A DNA stretch of 64,000 nucleotides from NCBI RefSeq assembly GCF_039544165.1, contig NZ_BAABLD010000002.1, forward strand, positions 124,001-188,000, given 5' to 3'. Below the pieces are notes generated by a model. It was given only the letters and a program-made list of their open reading frames with translations. It was not told where the DNA came from and ran no database searches. Origin of the DNA: Viridibacterium curvum (GTDB lineage Bacteria > Pseudomonadota > Gammaproteobacteria > Burkholderiales > Rhodocyclaceae). Below, in pieces: positions 33,229-42,329 of the stretch (positions are counted from its first letter, which is position 1; the number at the start of each line of letters is the position of its first letter). The translations under genes were made by a program, and so were the position numbers.

Positions 33229-33918
33229 TTACTTGTAGGTCACGTCGGACTTGCTGACGTCACAAGCCGCGGTGTTCCACTTTTCGCCAACCTTCGGCGA
33301 CTCGGAACCCTTCTGCACGCCCTTGAACTCGATACAAACGCTGTTGCCCTTCTTCACGGTGATGCTGCGGATCGTTGCCTTGTCACCGAAGTTGGCATTC
33401 ACGCCTGCCACGCCAGCGCTGGCATTGGAGATGGTCGTGTTGCTGATGTTGACGTAGCGCGGGCCGCCATTGCTGGAGCAGTTGCCGCAAGAACGGTACA
33501 GCTTGCCGATGGAGCCAGCAGTGAAGCCGCTGATCTTGATGGTGCTGCCCTTGCCGTTGTGCTGGAAGACCTTGTCGTCGGCCTTGTCTGCCGAACCGCC
33601 GCTCACCGTCATGGTCTTGCCCGAGCCGCCCTTCATGGTTGCTGCGTCTTCGCAGACGTCAGGCCACTTCACGTTCGACAGGGTGCAGGAGCCTTCACAG
33701 TGCACGCCATCAGCAGCTGCGCCAGCCTTCAGGACGACGTTCTTCAGCGTAGCGCCATCCTTAAGCAGGAACACCGGAGCTTGGCTTTCGCTGCCGCCCG
33801 AGCACGAGGTACCGTAGGTCTTGCCGCCGCCATCGAAGGAACCCGAGATGGTGGAGGTGGCGTTGGCGTTGGTGATGACTGCGGCCAGGAAAAGGCCGAG
33901 AAGAAGCTTGGATTGCAT
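33229..33918 (-). CDS. Secreted pectate lyase, PL3 family (copy 3)
   Basis: Protein of 229 aa. Signal peptide MQSKLLLGLFLAAVITNANA, then a PL3 domain nearly collinear with copy 2: DGATLKNVVLKAGAAADGVHC, KWPDVCEDAATMKGGSGKT, KVFQHNGKGSTIKISGF and LYRSCGNCSSNGGPRY. It shares even the C-terminal GVQKGSESP...GEKWNTA and DVSKSD block. AAGGAGA lies 6 nt before the ATG. Its upstream region lacks the twin TACCGGTA operators; only a weak partial match (ATCGGTAAC at 34011-34019) is present, so control may have diverged after duplication. Confidence 0.93.
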   Translation of the reverse strand: MQSKLLLGLFLAAVITNANATSTISGSFDGGGKTYGTSCSGGSESQAPVFLLKDGATLKNVVLKAGAAADGVHCEGSCTLSNVKWPDVCEDAATMKGGSGKTMTVSGGSADKADDKVFQHNGKGSTIKISGFTAGSIGKLYRSCGNCSSNGGPRYVNISNTTISNASAGVAGVNANFGDKATIRSITVKKGNSVCIEFKGVQKGSESPKVGEKWNTAACDVSKSDVTYK

Positions 33919-33931
33919 CGAATGTCTCCTT

Positions 33932-34623
33932 GAATTGTTTTTTACTGCCGGAATTGGATTACTTCAGGACATCAGCCAAGCCCCCGTTTTCCTTTTTGCG
34001 TCGCACTGGGATCGGTAACTTGGTGGTGGCAGTCTGGTTGCACAGTAATAGTTCGTCAACAAAATGATGTTGTGCAACGCGGAGTCCAAGTCATTGAAAA
34101 ATCAACAAAAAAACCAAATACAGAAGTAGTTTCGAGTGTTCCGGGGCGCCTGTTGATCCTGGCGTTCTTGTGGCCGGTGCCGCGCAGGCGTGGATGTCTC
34201 GAAAATTTGCACTGACAGATCAACTGCTTGGCGGAGGTTTGCGACGCAGTGGTCGTTGCGATTGGAACGATTTGGTGCAGCAAAGTCGTGGGGAAGCATT
34301 AAAAATTTCCGCTGCTGTGTTGCAGCAGAAAATTCTTTCTGTCAGGCCGGTGACGTGAGAATTGTCACGAATTCTCCCGGGGTCTCCGGGTTTTGCCTGC
34401 GATGCCGGGCGCTAATATTTCTGCCAAGATGAGATGGTTGTAATGGCTGTCTCCTCAAGTGCATGAGGATTCCGGGCAATATCCTTTCTCTTCAGCCCGG
34501 CGCGGATGTGCCGTCATATCGGGAGTGGCTTTGCGCTGTGAATCCGCATTGCGAGGCGGTTTAATGCACACTCGGTTGCACACGATCGTCCTGAGGGACC
34601 AAAGTCGCGAGATCGGGCTGAAA
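33932..34623. other. Long intergenic region between pectate lyase 3 and the EAL gene
   Basis: About 690 nt, partly AT-rich, without a supported gene. It contains the inverted repeat GAGAATT-N6-AATTCTC (34357-34376) and, directly after it, a short CCCGG/CCGGG hairpin with TTTT (34376-34394) that could end a short transcript. The repeat could be an operator for the downstream c-di-GMP gene. Several in-frame starts for that gene lie at 34459, 34564 and 34624. Confidence 0.4.
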
Positions 34624-36942
34624 ATGCAGACATCCATGAAAAAGATCTTGCTGCGCGGGGCGGAGGGCAGCCAACTGCACCCGGTGGATGCAGGTGCCGA
34701 CAACGATGACCGCATCGTTTTTTCAGACGATGTGGAGGGCGATGCCGGAGACGAACTTGCCAAGGCTCAGATCGAGGCGTGGCGCATCCTGATCGCCGAT
34801 GACGATGAAGAGGTGCATCGCGCTACGGAATTCGCGCTGCGTGGCGTGAAGATCGACGGCGCCCCCCTCGAATTGCTGCACGCCATGAGCGCGGCTGAAG
34901 CGCGCACCCTGCTGGCCAGCGAGCCGCGCATCGCAGTCGCCATGCTCGACGTGGTAATGGAAAGCACCGACGCCGGTCTGAAGCTGGTCGAGATCATCCG
35001 GCAAGAGCTTGGTCTGAAGAATCTGCGCATCATCCTGCGCACCGGCCAGCCCGGTTACGCGCCAGAGCTGGAAGTCATTCGTCGCTGCGACATCAATGAC
35101 TATCGCACCAAGTCCGAGCTGACCCAGGTGCGTTTGATTACCACGCTGACTTCTTCGATTCGCGCCTATGCCCAGCTGGAGCAGATTGCCCTGGCCAGCC
35201 GTGGCATGCGCGATGTGGCGCGCAATTCCAACGCCTTGTTCCGCATCCACGACAGCGCGGCATTCGCCATGCGCCTGCTCGACACGCTGGGCACCATGCT
35301 CGATGTTGCACCACAGGGACTGGTTTGCTGCGGGGAGGTCATGGACCACCGCAACGACAGCACGTCGCCTCCCGGCGGGTTGCAGGTCGTCGGTGGTGCA
35401 GGCGCCTTTGAGGGCGTTACCGGACTGGCACTGGAGACCCTGGCGGATGTTGAAGTACAGCGCCTGATTTCGCGTTGTATTGCATCGCACGCCACCCAGA
35501 TGGATGGCAGCCGGTTCTGTCTGTGGCTGGGTTACCCGGACCGCGATGCGGTGGTCTATTTCGACGCCGGCCGCGTACCAGATGAACTGGAGAGCCGGCT
35601 CATTGAATTGCTGGCCGCGAATCTGTGTGTGGGCTTCGAGAACGTCGACCTCTTCGAGCGACTCAACTTCTTCGCATTTTTCGATCCGCTGACGCGCTTG
35701 CCTAACCGCACGCGCTTCATCGCCGAAGTGGATCAGGACATCTACGCGAACAGCGGGACCCGGCGTTGCATGGCAATTGCCGACGTCGTGCGTTTCTCCG
35801 ACATCAACGATGCTCTGGGACACCGCTGTGGTGACACGCTGCTGGCGGCCGTGGCCAAACGTCTGCGCGCTGCGGTTGGCCAGGGCGTGCGCTGCGCACG
35901 CATTTCGGGCGATGTGTTTGCCTTGTTTGGCGACGAGAACCTCATCGATCCGGCGGTGATCCGGCGTGCATTCGAGTCCCCCTTCTTCGTGCACGGGCAC
36001 GCACTCTCTGTGGGCGTGCGACTGGGGCTGGTGCGTGTGGGCGACACCCGTGGCGGCGCCATGGATCTGGTGCGTAACGCCAATCTCGCGCTTAACGAGG
36101 CGCGCCACGCCAGCGGAGCCGGCTACGCCTGGTTCAGCAGCGAGCTGGCGGCAGATGTGCAGTCGCGCGTTGCGTTGCTGCATAGCCTGCGCGCCGCCAT
36201 TGACTTCAAGCGCGGGCTGAGCCTGGTGTACCAGCCGCAGATCAACGCCATCACCGGCGAACTGCTGGGGGCCGAAGCCTTGCTGCGCTGGCACAGCGAT
36301 TTCGGCGAGGCCGTTCCACCCGCGCAATTCATTCCTCTGGCAGAGCGTACCGGCATGATTGCCGAGCTCGGCCTGTGGGTGATCGAATCTGCCATGGACC
36401 AGCTGGCCGCCTGGCGCAAACAGGGTCTGAACACGCTGTGCATGAGCATCAACGTGTCGTCCGTACAGTTCCGTGCCGACGATTTCGCGCTGCGCGTGCG
36501 CAAACTGATCGATCTGTGCGACGTGCCGGCTTCGAACATCGTGTTCGAGATCACCGAATCGATCGCAGTCGAAGACCTGTCCCTGGTCATGAGCCAGATC
36601 TCGGCACTGCGCAATATGGGCATCCGTTTTGCCATCGACGATTTCGGGACCGGCTTTTCGTCCCTCAGCCAGATCGCCAGCCTGCCGGCCGATGAGTTGA
36701 AGATCGACCGCAGCTTCGTCGAGAAGGTCGACTTGTCGGAGGCCGACCGCGCCTTGTCCGCAATGGTGGTGGTCCTGGCGCGGGCGCGTTCCCTGACCGT
36801 AGTGGCCGAGGGGGTGGAAACCGATGCCCAGCGTGAGGCTTTGCTCGCCATGGGTTGCGAGCGCATGCAGGGCTACCTCTTCGGGCGTCCGATGACGGCG
36901 GAGCGGTTCGACGTCTGGCGACGCGAACGCAAAGCGGTCTGA
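34624..36942 (+). CDS. Response regulator with DUF3369, degenerate GGDEF and EAL domains
   Basis: Protein of 772 aa. After an acidic leader comes a receiver-like domain (WRILIADDDEEVHRAT, phosphoacceptor in VAMLDVVMES), then a DUF3369-type sensor region (about 200-360) and a GGDEF domain in which the signature is SGDVF (428-432), so diguanylate cyclase activity should be lost. The C-terminal EAL domain keeps EALLRW (E551), INVSSVQF, ITES and DDFGTGFSS and is predicted to hydrolyse c-di-GMP. The start is uncertain: ATG 34564 with GAGG upstream, or 34459, would lengthen it. Confidence 0.88.
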   Translation: MQTSMKKILLRGAEGSQLHPVDAGADNDDRIVFSDDVEGDAGDELAKAQIEAWRILIADDDEEVHRATEFALRGVKIDGAPLELLHAMSAAEARTLLASEPRIAVAMLDVVMESTDAGLKLVEIIRQELGLKNLRIILRTGQPGYAPELEVIRRCDINDYRTKSELTQVRLITTLTSSIRAYAQLEQIALASRGMRDVARNSNALFRIHDSAAFAMRLLDTLGTMLDVAPQGLVCCGEVMDHRNDSTSPPGGLQVVGGAGAFEGVTGLALETLADVEVQRLISRCIASHATQMDGSRFCLWLGYPDRDAVVYFDAGRVPDELESRLIELLAANLCVGFENVDLFERLNFFAFFDPLTRLPNRTRFIAEVDQDIYANSGTRRCMAIADVVRFSDINDALGHRCGDTLLAAVAKRLRAAVGQGVRCARISGDVFALFGDENLIDPAVIRRAFESPFFVHGHALSVGVRLGLVRVGDTRGGAMDLVRNANLALNEARHASGAGYAWFSSELAADVQSRVALLHSLRAAIDFKRGLSLVYQPQINAITGELLGAEALLRWHSDFGEAVPPAQFIPLAERTGMIAELGLWVIESAMDQLAAWRKQGLNTLCMSINVSSVQFRADDFALRVRKLIDLCDVPASNIVFEITESIAVEDLSLVMSQISALRNMGIRFAIDDFGTGFSSLSQIASLPADELKIDRSFVEKVDLSEADRALSAMVVVLARARSLTVVAEGVETDAQREALLAMGCERMQGYLFGRPMTAERFDVWRRERKAV

Positions 36943-36981
36943 AGCGCTGGGCCTGACCGGCAGGGTGTGAGATTTCAGCCG

Positions 36982-37000
36982 TTCCCCTGAAGGGAATTTT
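36982..37000 (+). terminator. Weak terminator after the EAL gene
   Basis: TTCCC (36982-36986) pairs with GGGAA (36992-36996), followed by TTTT. The stem is short, so termination may be partial. Confidence 0.45.
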
Positions 37001-37055
37001 CCTCCCGGTAACGTGCTGCAGCTATCATGGCGGCCCCTTACTGGCGTGGCCCGAC

Positions 37056-37697
37056 ATGGACATCCTGCTGCAGTTCGTAGACATCATCCTGCACCTCGAC
37101 AAGCACCTTGCGGTGCTGGCAGCCAATTACGGCGCCTGGATCTACCTGATCCTGTTTCTCATCATCTTCTGCGAGACCGGCCTCGTGGTCTGCCCCTTCC
37201 TGCCCGGCGACTCGCTGCTGTTCGTGGCGGGTGGGCTGGCAGCGACGGGCAATATGAACGTGCACCTGTTGGTGCTGCTGCTGTTTGTTGCCGCGGTGTC
37301 GGGTGACAACCTGAATTACTGGGTCGGCCGTTTCATGGGGCCACGGGTATTCCGCTGGGAGCAATCCCGATTCTTCAATCGCGCTGCGTTCGACAAAACC
37401 CATGCTTACTTCGAACAGCATGGTGGCAAGACCATCATCATTGCGCGCTTCCTGCCGCTGCTGCGCACCTTCGCGCCCTTTGTGGCCGGGGTCAGCAACT
37501 GGGAGTACCGCCGCTTCCTGCCGCTCGACATCCTGGGCGGCGCACTGTGGATCGGCTCGCTGACCTACGCCGGCTACTTCTTCGCCAACATTCCCATCAT
37601 CAAGTCCAATCTCAGCCTGTTCATCCTGGGCATCATCGGCGTATCGTTGTTGCCAGTGATCGTGACCTGGTGGAAGGCGCGCAAGAGCGCGGCCTGA
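37056..37697 (+). CDS. DedA family membrane protein
   Basis: Protein of 213 aa with the family's blocks FCETGLVVCPFLPGDSLLFVAG, GDNLNYWVGRFMG, HGGKTIIIARFLPLLRTFAPFVAG and several membrane helices. DedA/VTT proteins are proposed lipid (undecaprenyl phosphate or phospholipid) flippases needed for envelope integrity and proton-motive force. The conserved Glu and Arg residues are present. Followed after a 112-nt gap by purN. Confidence 0.93.
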   Translation: MDILLQFVDIILHLDKHLAVLAANYGAWIYLILFLIIFCETGLVVCPFLPGDSLLFVAGGLAATGNMNVHLLVLLLFVAAVSGDNLNYWVGRFMGPRVFRWEQSRFFNRAAFDKTHAYFEQHGGKTIIIARFLPLLRTFAPFVAGVSNWEYRRFLPLDILGGALWIGSLTYAGYFFANIPIIKSNLSLFILGIIGVSLLPVIVTWWKARKSAA

Positions 37698-37809
37698 TTC
37701 GAGCCTTTCCCGCATATTTCCTGAACCCCGGTTGCCTGTCACGGCGCCGGGTCGAGTCCTGTCAGCGCGCCGGCCGCTGATGCGTTAGCACTCCTATACA
37801 CAATTCATC

Positions 37810-38466
37810 ATGCAGAAGAATCTCGTCATCCTCATCTCGGGTCGTGGCAGCAACATGGAGGCCATCGTGCGTGCCGCGATTCCCGGTGCCCGCGTGGCCG
37901 CCGTAATCGCCAATCGCCCGGATTCTGCAGGTCTTGCCTTTGCCGAATCCCACGGCATTCCCACGGCCGTTGTCGATCACAAGCTGTTCGCCGACCGCAG
38001 CAGCTTCGACAAGGCGCTGGCCGAGACCATCGATGGCTTCTCGCCCGATCTCGTCGTACTGGCCGGATTCATGCGCGTCCTGACAGGCGAGTTCGTCGAT
38101 CACTACGCAGGTCGTCTCATCAACATCCACCCCTCGCTGCTGCCATCCTTCCCCGGTCTGCACACGCACCAGCGTGCGCTAGAGGCTGGCGTGCGCGTGC
38201 ACGGCGCGACCGTGCACTACGTGACGGCGGATCTCGATTGCGGCCCCATCATCATCCAGGCCGTCGTGCCGGTCAGCGACACGGATGACGAGAAGAGCCT
38301 GTCGGCGCGCGTGCTGCGGCTGGAACATCAGATTTATCCGCAAGCGGTGCGCTGGATTGTCGAGGGGCGTACCCGTATCGACGCCGGCCGCGTCAAGGTA
38401 GAAGGCGTTCGTACGGCCGAGGAAGGCTGGACTCTGCCGCCACTGGATGAAGGAGCGGGCAGCTAG
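37810..38466 (+). CDS. purN: Phosphoribosylglycinamide formyltransferase PurN
   Basis: Protein of 218 aa. NLVILISGRGSNMEAI starts the GAR-binding fold, and NIHPSLLPSFPGLHTHQRALE with HYVTADLDCGPII contains the catalytic Asn-His-Asp residues of the 10-formyl-THF transferase. It performs the third step of purine synthesis. The next gene, a DUF3108 protein, starts 12 nt downstream. Confidence 0.96.
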   Translation: MQKNLVILISGRGSNMEAIVRAAIPGARVAAVIANRPDSAGLAFAESHGIPTAVVDHKLFADRSSFDKALAETIDGFSPDLVVLAGFMRVLTGEFVDHYAGRLINIHPSLLPSFPGLHTHQRALEAGVRVHGATVHYVTADLDCGPIIIQAVVPVSDTDDEKSLSARVLRLEHQIYPQAVRWIVEGRTRIDAGRVKVEGVRTAEEGWTLPPLDEGAGS

Positions 38467-38478
38467 CCCGGCGATGAC

Positions 38479-39513
38479 ATGAGGGCACGTCCGCTACTGA
38501 TCGCTGCTGTTGTCTCGGCAATCGTTCATGCGGCGGCGTTGCTGTCCCCAGGCTGGCATTTGCCCGAGGATGTCCCGGATGCGCCGGAAGTCCTCATGGC
38601 GCGACTGCTTACGCGACCGGAAGATGCCCCACCCCCTCCCGTGCTGCGGCCGAAAAAGCCCAAAGCAAGGACGCCTGCCGTGCCGTCGCCAATGAGTCGT
38701 CCAGCGACCGAGACGGAGAGCGCCGCCAGTCTGCCACCTGCGCCGGATGTGCCGCTGAGTCCGACGCCTGATGAGGTGGCCACGCCTGATGTGGCTGAGG
38801 CCGGTAATGGGACAAACCCGTTGGCCCAGGCGCCGGCCGAGCCACCCCTCAATCTCGAAGCCTGGCCGCAACAGGGGCGTGTGCGTTACCAGTCCAGTTA
38901 CTGGGGCATGCCGGTTGAGGGCGAGCAGCGTTGGTCGCATGACGGCGCGCGTTTCAATGCGTCGCTGACCGGCACTGTGCCGGTCAAGGGGGAGCTGCTG
39001 CGCCAGGCTGCAACGGGACATATTTCCGGCGGTCGTCCGGTGTCCGAGCAGTTCAGCGAGACGTTCAACCGCAATCAGTTCGAAACCCAGTTCGCCTCCG
39101 ATGGCAGCAAGCTCATCCAGGTGCGCAAGGGCGCTCTGCGCGAAGTGCCGACGGAAGGCTATGCGCTGGACATGCTCGCGCTGACACATTTCGTTGCGAT
39201 GCAGCCTCCGGACGTACCGGCTTTCGATGTCATGGTCGTGACGTTTCGTGGTTCGATCAGCAGGGTGACGGTGCAGCAGTTCCCCGCTGCCGAGATCGAA
39301 TTGCCGGCCGGCAAGACCATGGCGCGTCGATTTCACGCAATGGGTAACAAGGGGCGGCTGAAGATCGACGTCTGGTTGTCGAGCGACTGGCGCAACGCGC
39401 CAGTACGTATCCGGGTCGAAGACGATGGCGGCGCCTACGACCTGAAGGCCGATGAAGTCGAGATCGACGGAGCCCTGCTCGCCAAGGCGCCGATCGGTAG
39501 CGGAGTGGATTGA
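38479..39513 (+). CDS. DUF3108 domain protein, exported or membrane-anchored
   Basis: Protein of 344 aa. A hydrophobic N-terminal segment (RPLLIAAVVSAIVHAAALL) is followed by a Pro/Ala-rich linker (about 40-125), then a DUF3108 region with RVRYQSSYWGMPVEGEQRW, DMLALTHFVAM and KIDVWLSSDWRNAPVRIRV. DUF3108 proteins are envelope beta-sheet proteins of unknown function often found after purN in betaproteobacteria. The N-terminal helix and Pro-rich stretch resemble TonB-like spanning architecture, but no TonB domain is present. Confidence 0.8.
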   Translation: MRARPLLIAAVVSAIVHAAALLSPGWHLPEDVPDAPEVLMARLLTRPEDAPPPPVLRPKKPKARTPAVPSPMSRPATETESAASLPPAPDVPLSPTPDEVATPDVAEAGNGTNPLAQAPAEPPLNLEAWPQQGRVRYQSSYWGMPVEGEQRWSHDGARFNASLTGTVPVKGELLRQAATGHISGGRPVSEQFSETFNRNQFETQFASDGSKLIQVRKGALREVPTEGYALDMLALTHFVAMQPPDVPAFDVMVVTFRGSISRVTVQQFPAAEIELPAGKTMARRFHAMGNKGRLKIDVWLSSDWRNAPVRIRVEDDGGAYDLKADEVEIDGALLAKAPIGSGVD

Positions 39514-39615
39514 GGGAGGGCCGGGCAGGGGGCACGGTATACTCCGGGCCTTTCCGGGTTGGCCGTGCCGCTGATGTCAGAGGTGATTGGGGCCCCCGTC
39601 TTCGCAGGTTTCCGC

Positions 39616-40881
39616 ATGTCCCTCTCCCTCACCGATTCGCAGCTGCAGGCCGCGACCGACGTACTCGACGAAGTGCTCGATTTTCGTCATCCGGCCGACG
39701 CCGTGCTGTCCAACTTCTTCCGTGCCCGGCGCCAGCTGGGTTCGCGTGAGCGCGCTTTTGCGGCCGATGCCACGTATGGCGTCGTTCGCCACCTGCGCCA
39801 GCTGCGCCGTGTTGCAGGCGAGGGGGTCGGCCCGCGCAAGCTTATCTTTGCCTGGTTGATGCGTTGTGAGGGCCTCTCCATCCGTCAGCTTGAGCCTTTT
39901 CTGTCGGTCAGCGAGCGCGGCTGGCTGGCCGGGCTGAAGTCCGAGGCGAAGGAAGCCACGACGCTGGCCGAACGTTGCGATCTCCCTGACTGGCTGGCCG
40001 ACCGCATGGCCGCCCAGTACGACGAAGCAAGCCTGTTGGCCCTGGCGGATGCATTGAACCAGTCCGCCCCCTTCGACATCCGCGTCAATCCCTTCAAGGC
40101 TGAGCGCGATACCGTGCTGGCGCGCTTGCAGGCGGAGGGGGTCAAGGCCGAGGCTGGCAGGTTTTCGCCTTACGCCATCCGTCTTGAGACGCGTGTGCCG
40201 CTGCAAAAGCATCCGCTTTTCGTCGATGGCAGCATTGAGGTGCAGGACGAAGGCAGCCAGCTGCTGGCCCTGCTGCTGGCGCCAAAGCGCAGCGAGATGG
40301 TGGCCGACTTCTGTGCCGGTGCGGGGGGCAAGACCTTGTTGCTCGGCGCTTTGATGCGCTCGACGGGACGCCTGTACGCCTTCGATGTGGCCGAGAAGCG
40401 TCTGGCGCGCATGAAGCCGCGTGTGGCGCGCTCAGGTCTGTCCAACGTGCATCCTGCCTTGATTGCCCATGAGAACGACCAGCGCATCAAGCGCCTGGCT
40501 GGCAAGCTGGATCGGGTGCTGGTGGACGCTCCCTGCAGCGGCATGGGGACATTGCGCCGCAACCCTGACCTCAAGTGGCGTCAGACCGAGCGGGACCTGC
40601 TGGAGCTGGTGCAGCGTCAAGCGGCCATCCTCGCGGCCGCGGCACGTCTGCTCAAGGTGGGCGGCCGTCTGGTGTACGCCACCTGTTCGTTGCTGAGGGA
40701 AGAGAACGACGCGATCGTCGATGCGTTCCTCGCCGCCCATCCGGCTTTCGCCGAAGAGCCTGCGAATGAAGTGCTGGCCGCGCAGAAGATTGCGCTGGAT
40801 ACCGGTACCCGCCTGCGCATGTCTCCCGTCACCCACGACACCGATGGTTTCTTTGCCGCTGTGCTGACCCGCAAGGAGTAA
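39616..40881 (+). CDS. RsmB/NOP2-family rRNA (cytosine-C5) methyltransferase
   Basis: Protein of 421 aa. The N-terminal helical region precedes a SAM-dependent domain with DFCAGAGGKTLLLGALM, the catalytic-cysteine motif DAPCSGMGTLRRNPDLKW and the second cysteine in VYATCSLLREEND. These two Cys motifs are the hallmark of m5C RNA methyltransferases of the RsmB type, which act on 16S rRNA. ATG 39616 matches the conserved N-terminus better than 39559. The MscS gene starts 4 nt after its stop. Confidence 0.9.
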   Translation: MSLSLTDSQLQAATDVLDEVLDFRHPADAVLSNFFRARRQLGSRERAFAADATYGVVRHLRQLRRVAGEGVGPRKLIFAWLMRCEGLSIRQLEPFLSVSERGWLAGLKSEAKEATTLAERCDLPDWLADRMAAQYDEASLLALADALNQSAPFDIRVNPFKAERDTVLARLQAEGVKAEAGRFSPYAIRLETRVPLQKHPLFVDGSIEVQDEGSQLLALLLAPKRSEMVADFCAGAGGKTLLLGALMRSTGRLYAFDVAEKRLARMKPRVARSGLSNVHPALIAHENDQRIKRLAGKLDRVLVDAPCSGMGTLRRNPDLKWRQTERDLLELVQRQAAILAAAARLLKVGGRLVYATCSLLREENDAIVDAFLAAHPAFAEEPANEVLAAQKIALDTGTRLRMSPVTHDTDGFFAAVLTRKE

Positions 40882-40885
40882 AGGC

Positions 40886-42166
40886 ATGCAGTCGCTGTTC
40901 GACTTCCTCCGGCCGCTGTTCGACCCTGCTGTGTTGCGCGAGCTGTGCGTCGTGCTGCCCCTGCTGGCGGTGTCGGCCCTGATTGCGCGGCGCTTGCGGA
41001 AGACCGCTGCACTGGAAGGGCGAGCACTGCATGGGGAGGGCCTGCGTCGTCTTGCCTTCCCGTTGTTGAGCGTGTTGTTGCTGATGCTCGGGCGATTCGT
41101 GACGCATCACCTGGGTTGGTCGGGTCGTACCATCGGACTCGCTGTTCAGCTGGCGCTGGCCATGGCTGGCGTACGCATGGCGGTGTTCGCGCTGCGCCAG
41201 ACGTTCTCGTCGTCGAGTGTGCTGGCGGGTTTCGAGCGTACGGTTGCCATGCTCATCTGGACCTTCGTGGCGCTGGATGTCATCGGCGTGCTGCCCGAGT
41301 TCGTCGAATGGCTGGATGGTTTTGTCCTGCATATCGGCAAGTCAGGTATCACGCTCTGGCAGATCCTCCAGGGTACCGTGACGGTGATTGTGTCTGCGCT
41401 GATTGCGATGTGGCTGGGCGGCGTGGCGGATTCTCGCCTGCAGGCTGCACAGGAGCTGGATATCAGCCTGCGCGTGGTGCTGGCCCGTCTCATCAAGGCT
41501 TTGCTGCTGTTCGTCGCGGTATTGCTGGGTATGTCACTGGCGGGTCTCGATATCACGACGCTTTCCGTGTTTGGCGGCGCGCTGGGCGTGGGTCTGGGTC
41601 TGGGCATGCAGAAGATTGCCAGCAACTACGTGGCGGGTTTCATCATCCTGCTTGAGCGTTCGATCAACATCGGCAACGTCATCCAGGTCGGCGCTGATCA
41701 ACGTGGCGAAGTGTTGCGAATCACGACGCGCTACACGGTACTGAAGGGGCAGGGCAGCACGCATTACCTGGTGCCGAACGAGAATCTCGTTTCGTCGGTT
41801 GTACAGAACGACAGCTATGTGGATCGCACCGTCCGGCTGACGACGCGCATCCAGGTGGCGTACGACTGCGATATCGATCTTGCCATGCGCTTGCTCGAGG
41901 AAGCACCCCTAGGCATTGAGGGGTTGGTCGACGAGCCGTCGCCAGAGGCTTTGCTCAAGTCTTTTGATGACAGCGGAATCACGTTGGAACTGGTCTATAC
42001 GATAGTCCGCGATGGCAGCTCGGCCGCGCGGATCCAGTCCGATGTGAATCTCGCCATCCTGCGCAAACTGCGCAATGCGGGCATCGAGATTCCGTTCCCG
42101 CACCGCGTTGTCCATCTGGCTGAGCCTATGAATGCGCCAGGCAATGTGCCCGGCGAAGTAGCCTGA
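40886..42166 (+). CDS. Small-conductance mechanosensitive channel, MscS family
   Basis: Protein of 426 aa with several N-terminal membrane helices, then the MscS pore helix and beta domain: VFGGALGVGLGLGMQKIASNYVAGFIILLERSINIG is split by the Gly/Ala-rich TM3 kink, followed by VQVG and HYLVPNENLVSSVV. It releases solutes on hypo-osmotic shock. The C-terminal region (RIQSDVNLAILRKLRNAGIEIPFPHR) is the usual MscS cytoplasmic cap. Coupled to the upstream methyltransferase gene. Confidence 0.92.
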   Translation: MQSLFDFLRPLFDPAVLRELCVVLPLLAVSALIARRLRKTAALEGRALHGEGLRRLAFPLLSVLLLMLGRFVTHHLGWSGRTIGLAVQLALAMAGVRMAVFALRQTFSSSSVLAGFERTVAMLIWTFVALDVIGVLPEFVEWLDGFVLHIGKSGITLWQILQGTVTVIVSALIAMWLGGVADSRLQAAQELDISLRVVLARLIKALLLFVAVLLGMSLAGLDITTLSVFGGALGVGLGLGMQKIASNYVAGFIILLERSINIGNVIQVGADQRGEVLRITTRYTVLKGQGSTHYLVPNENLVSSVVQNDSYVDRTVRLTTRIQVAYDCDIDLAMRLLEEAPLGIEGLVDEPSPEALLKSFDDSGITLELVYTIVRDGSSAARIQSDVNLAILRKLRNAGIEIPFPHRVVHLAEPMNAPGNVPGEVA

Positions 42167-42329
42167 CTTTCCTGCATTGCGCGGCTGACGCGCGTTTTAC
42201 TCTCGCGCTCAGAACAGACTCACTGTGTGGCGATTGCTGTCTTGAAGCCAAATCTTGGCGTCAAAACGGTCTGGTAGAGCAGCCGACCGGATAGCATTCG
42301 AGTCGGAGAGCAAGGCGAGGCCGTGCAGA

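Noticed and set aside
34008..34021. Possible TACCGGTA-type site upstream of pectate lyase copy 3
   Set aside because: TGGGATCGGTAACT matches about 10 of 14 positions and lacks the palindromic core and a partner site; too weak to call.
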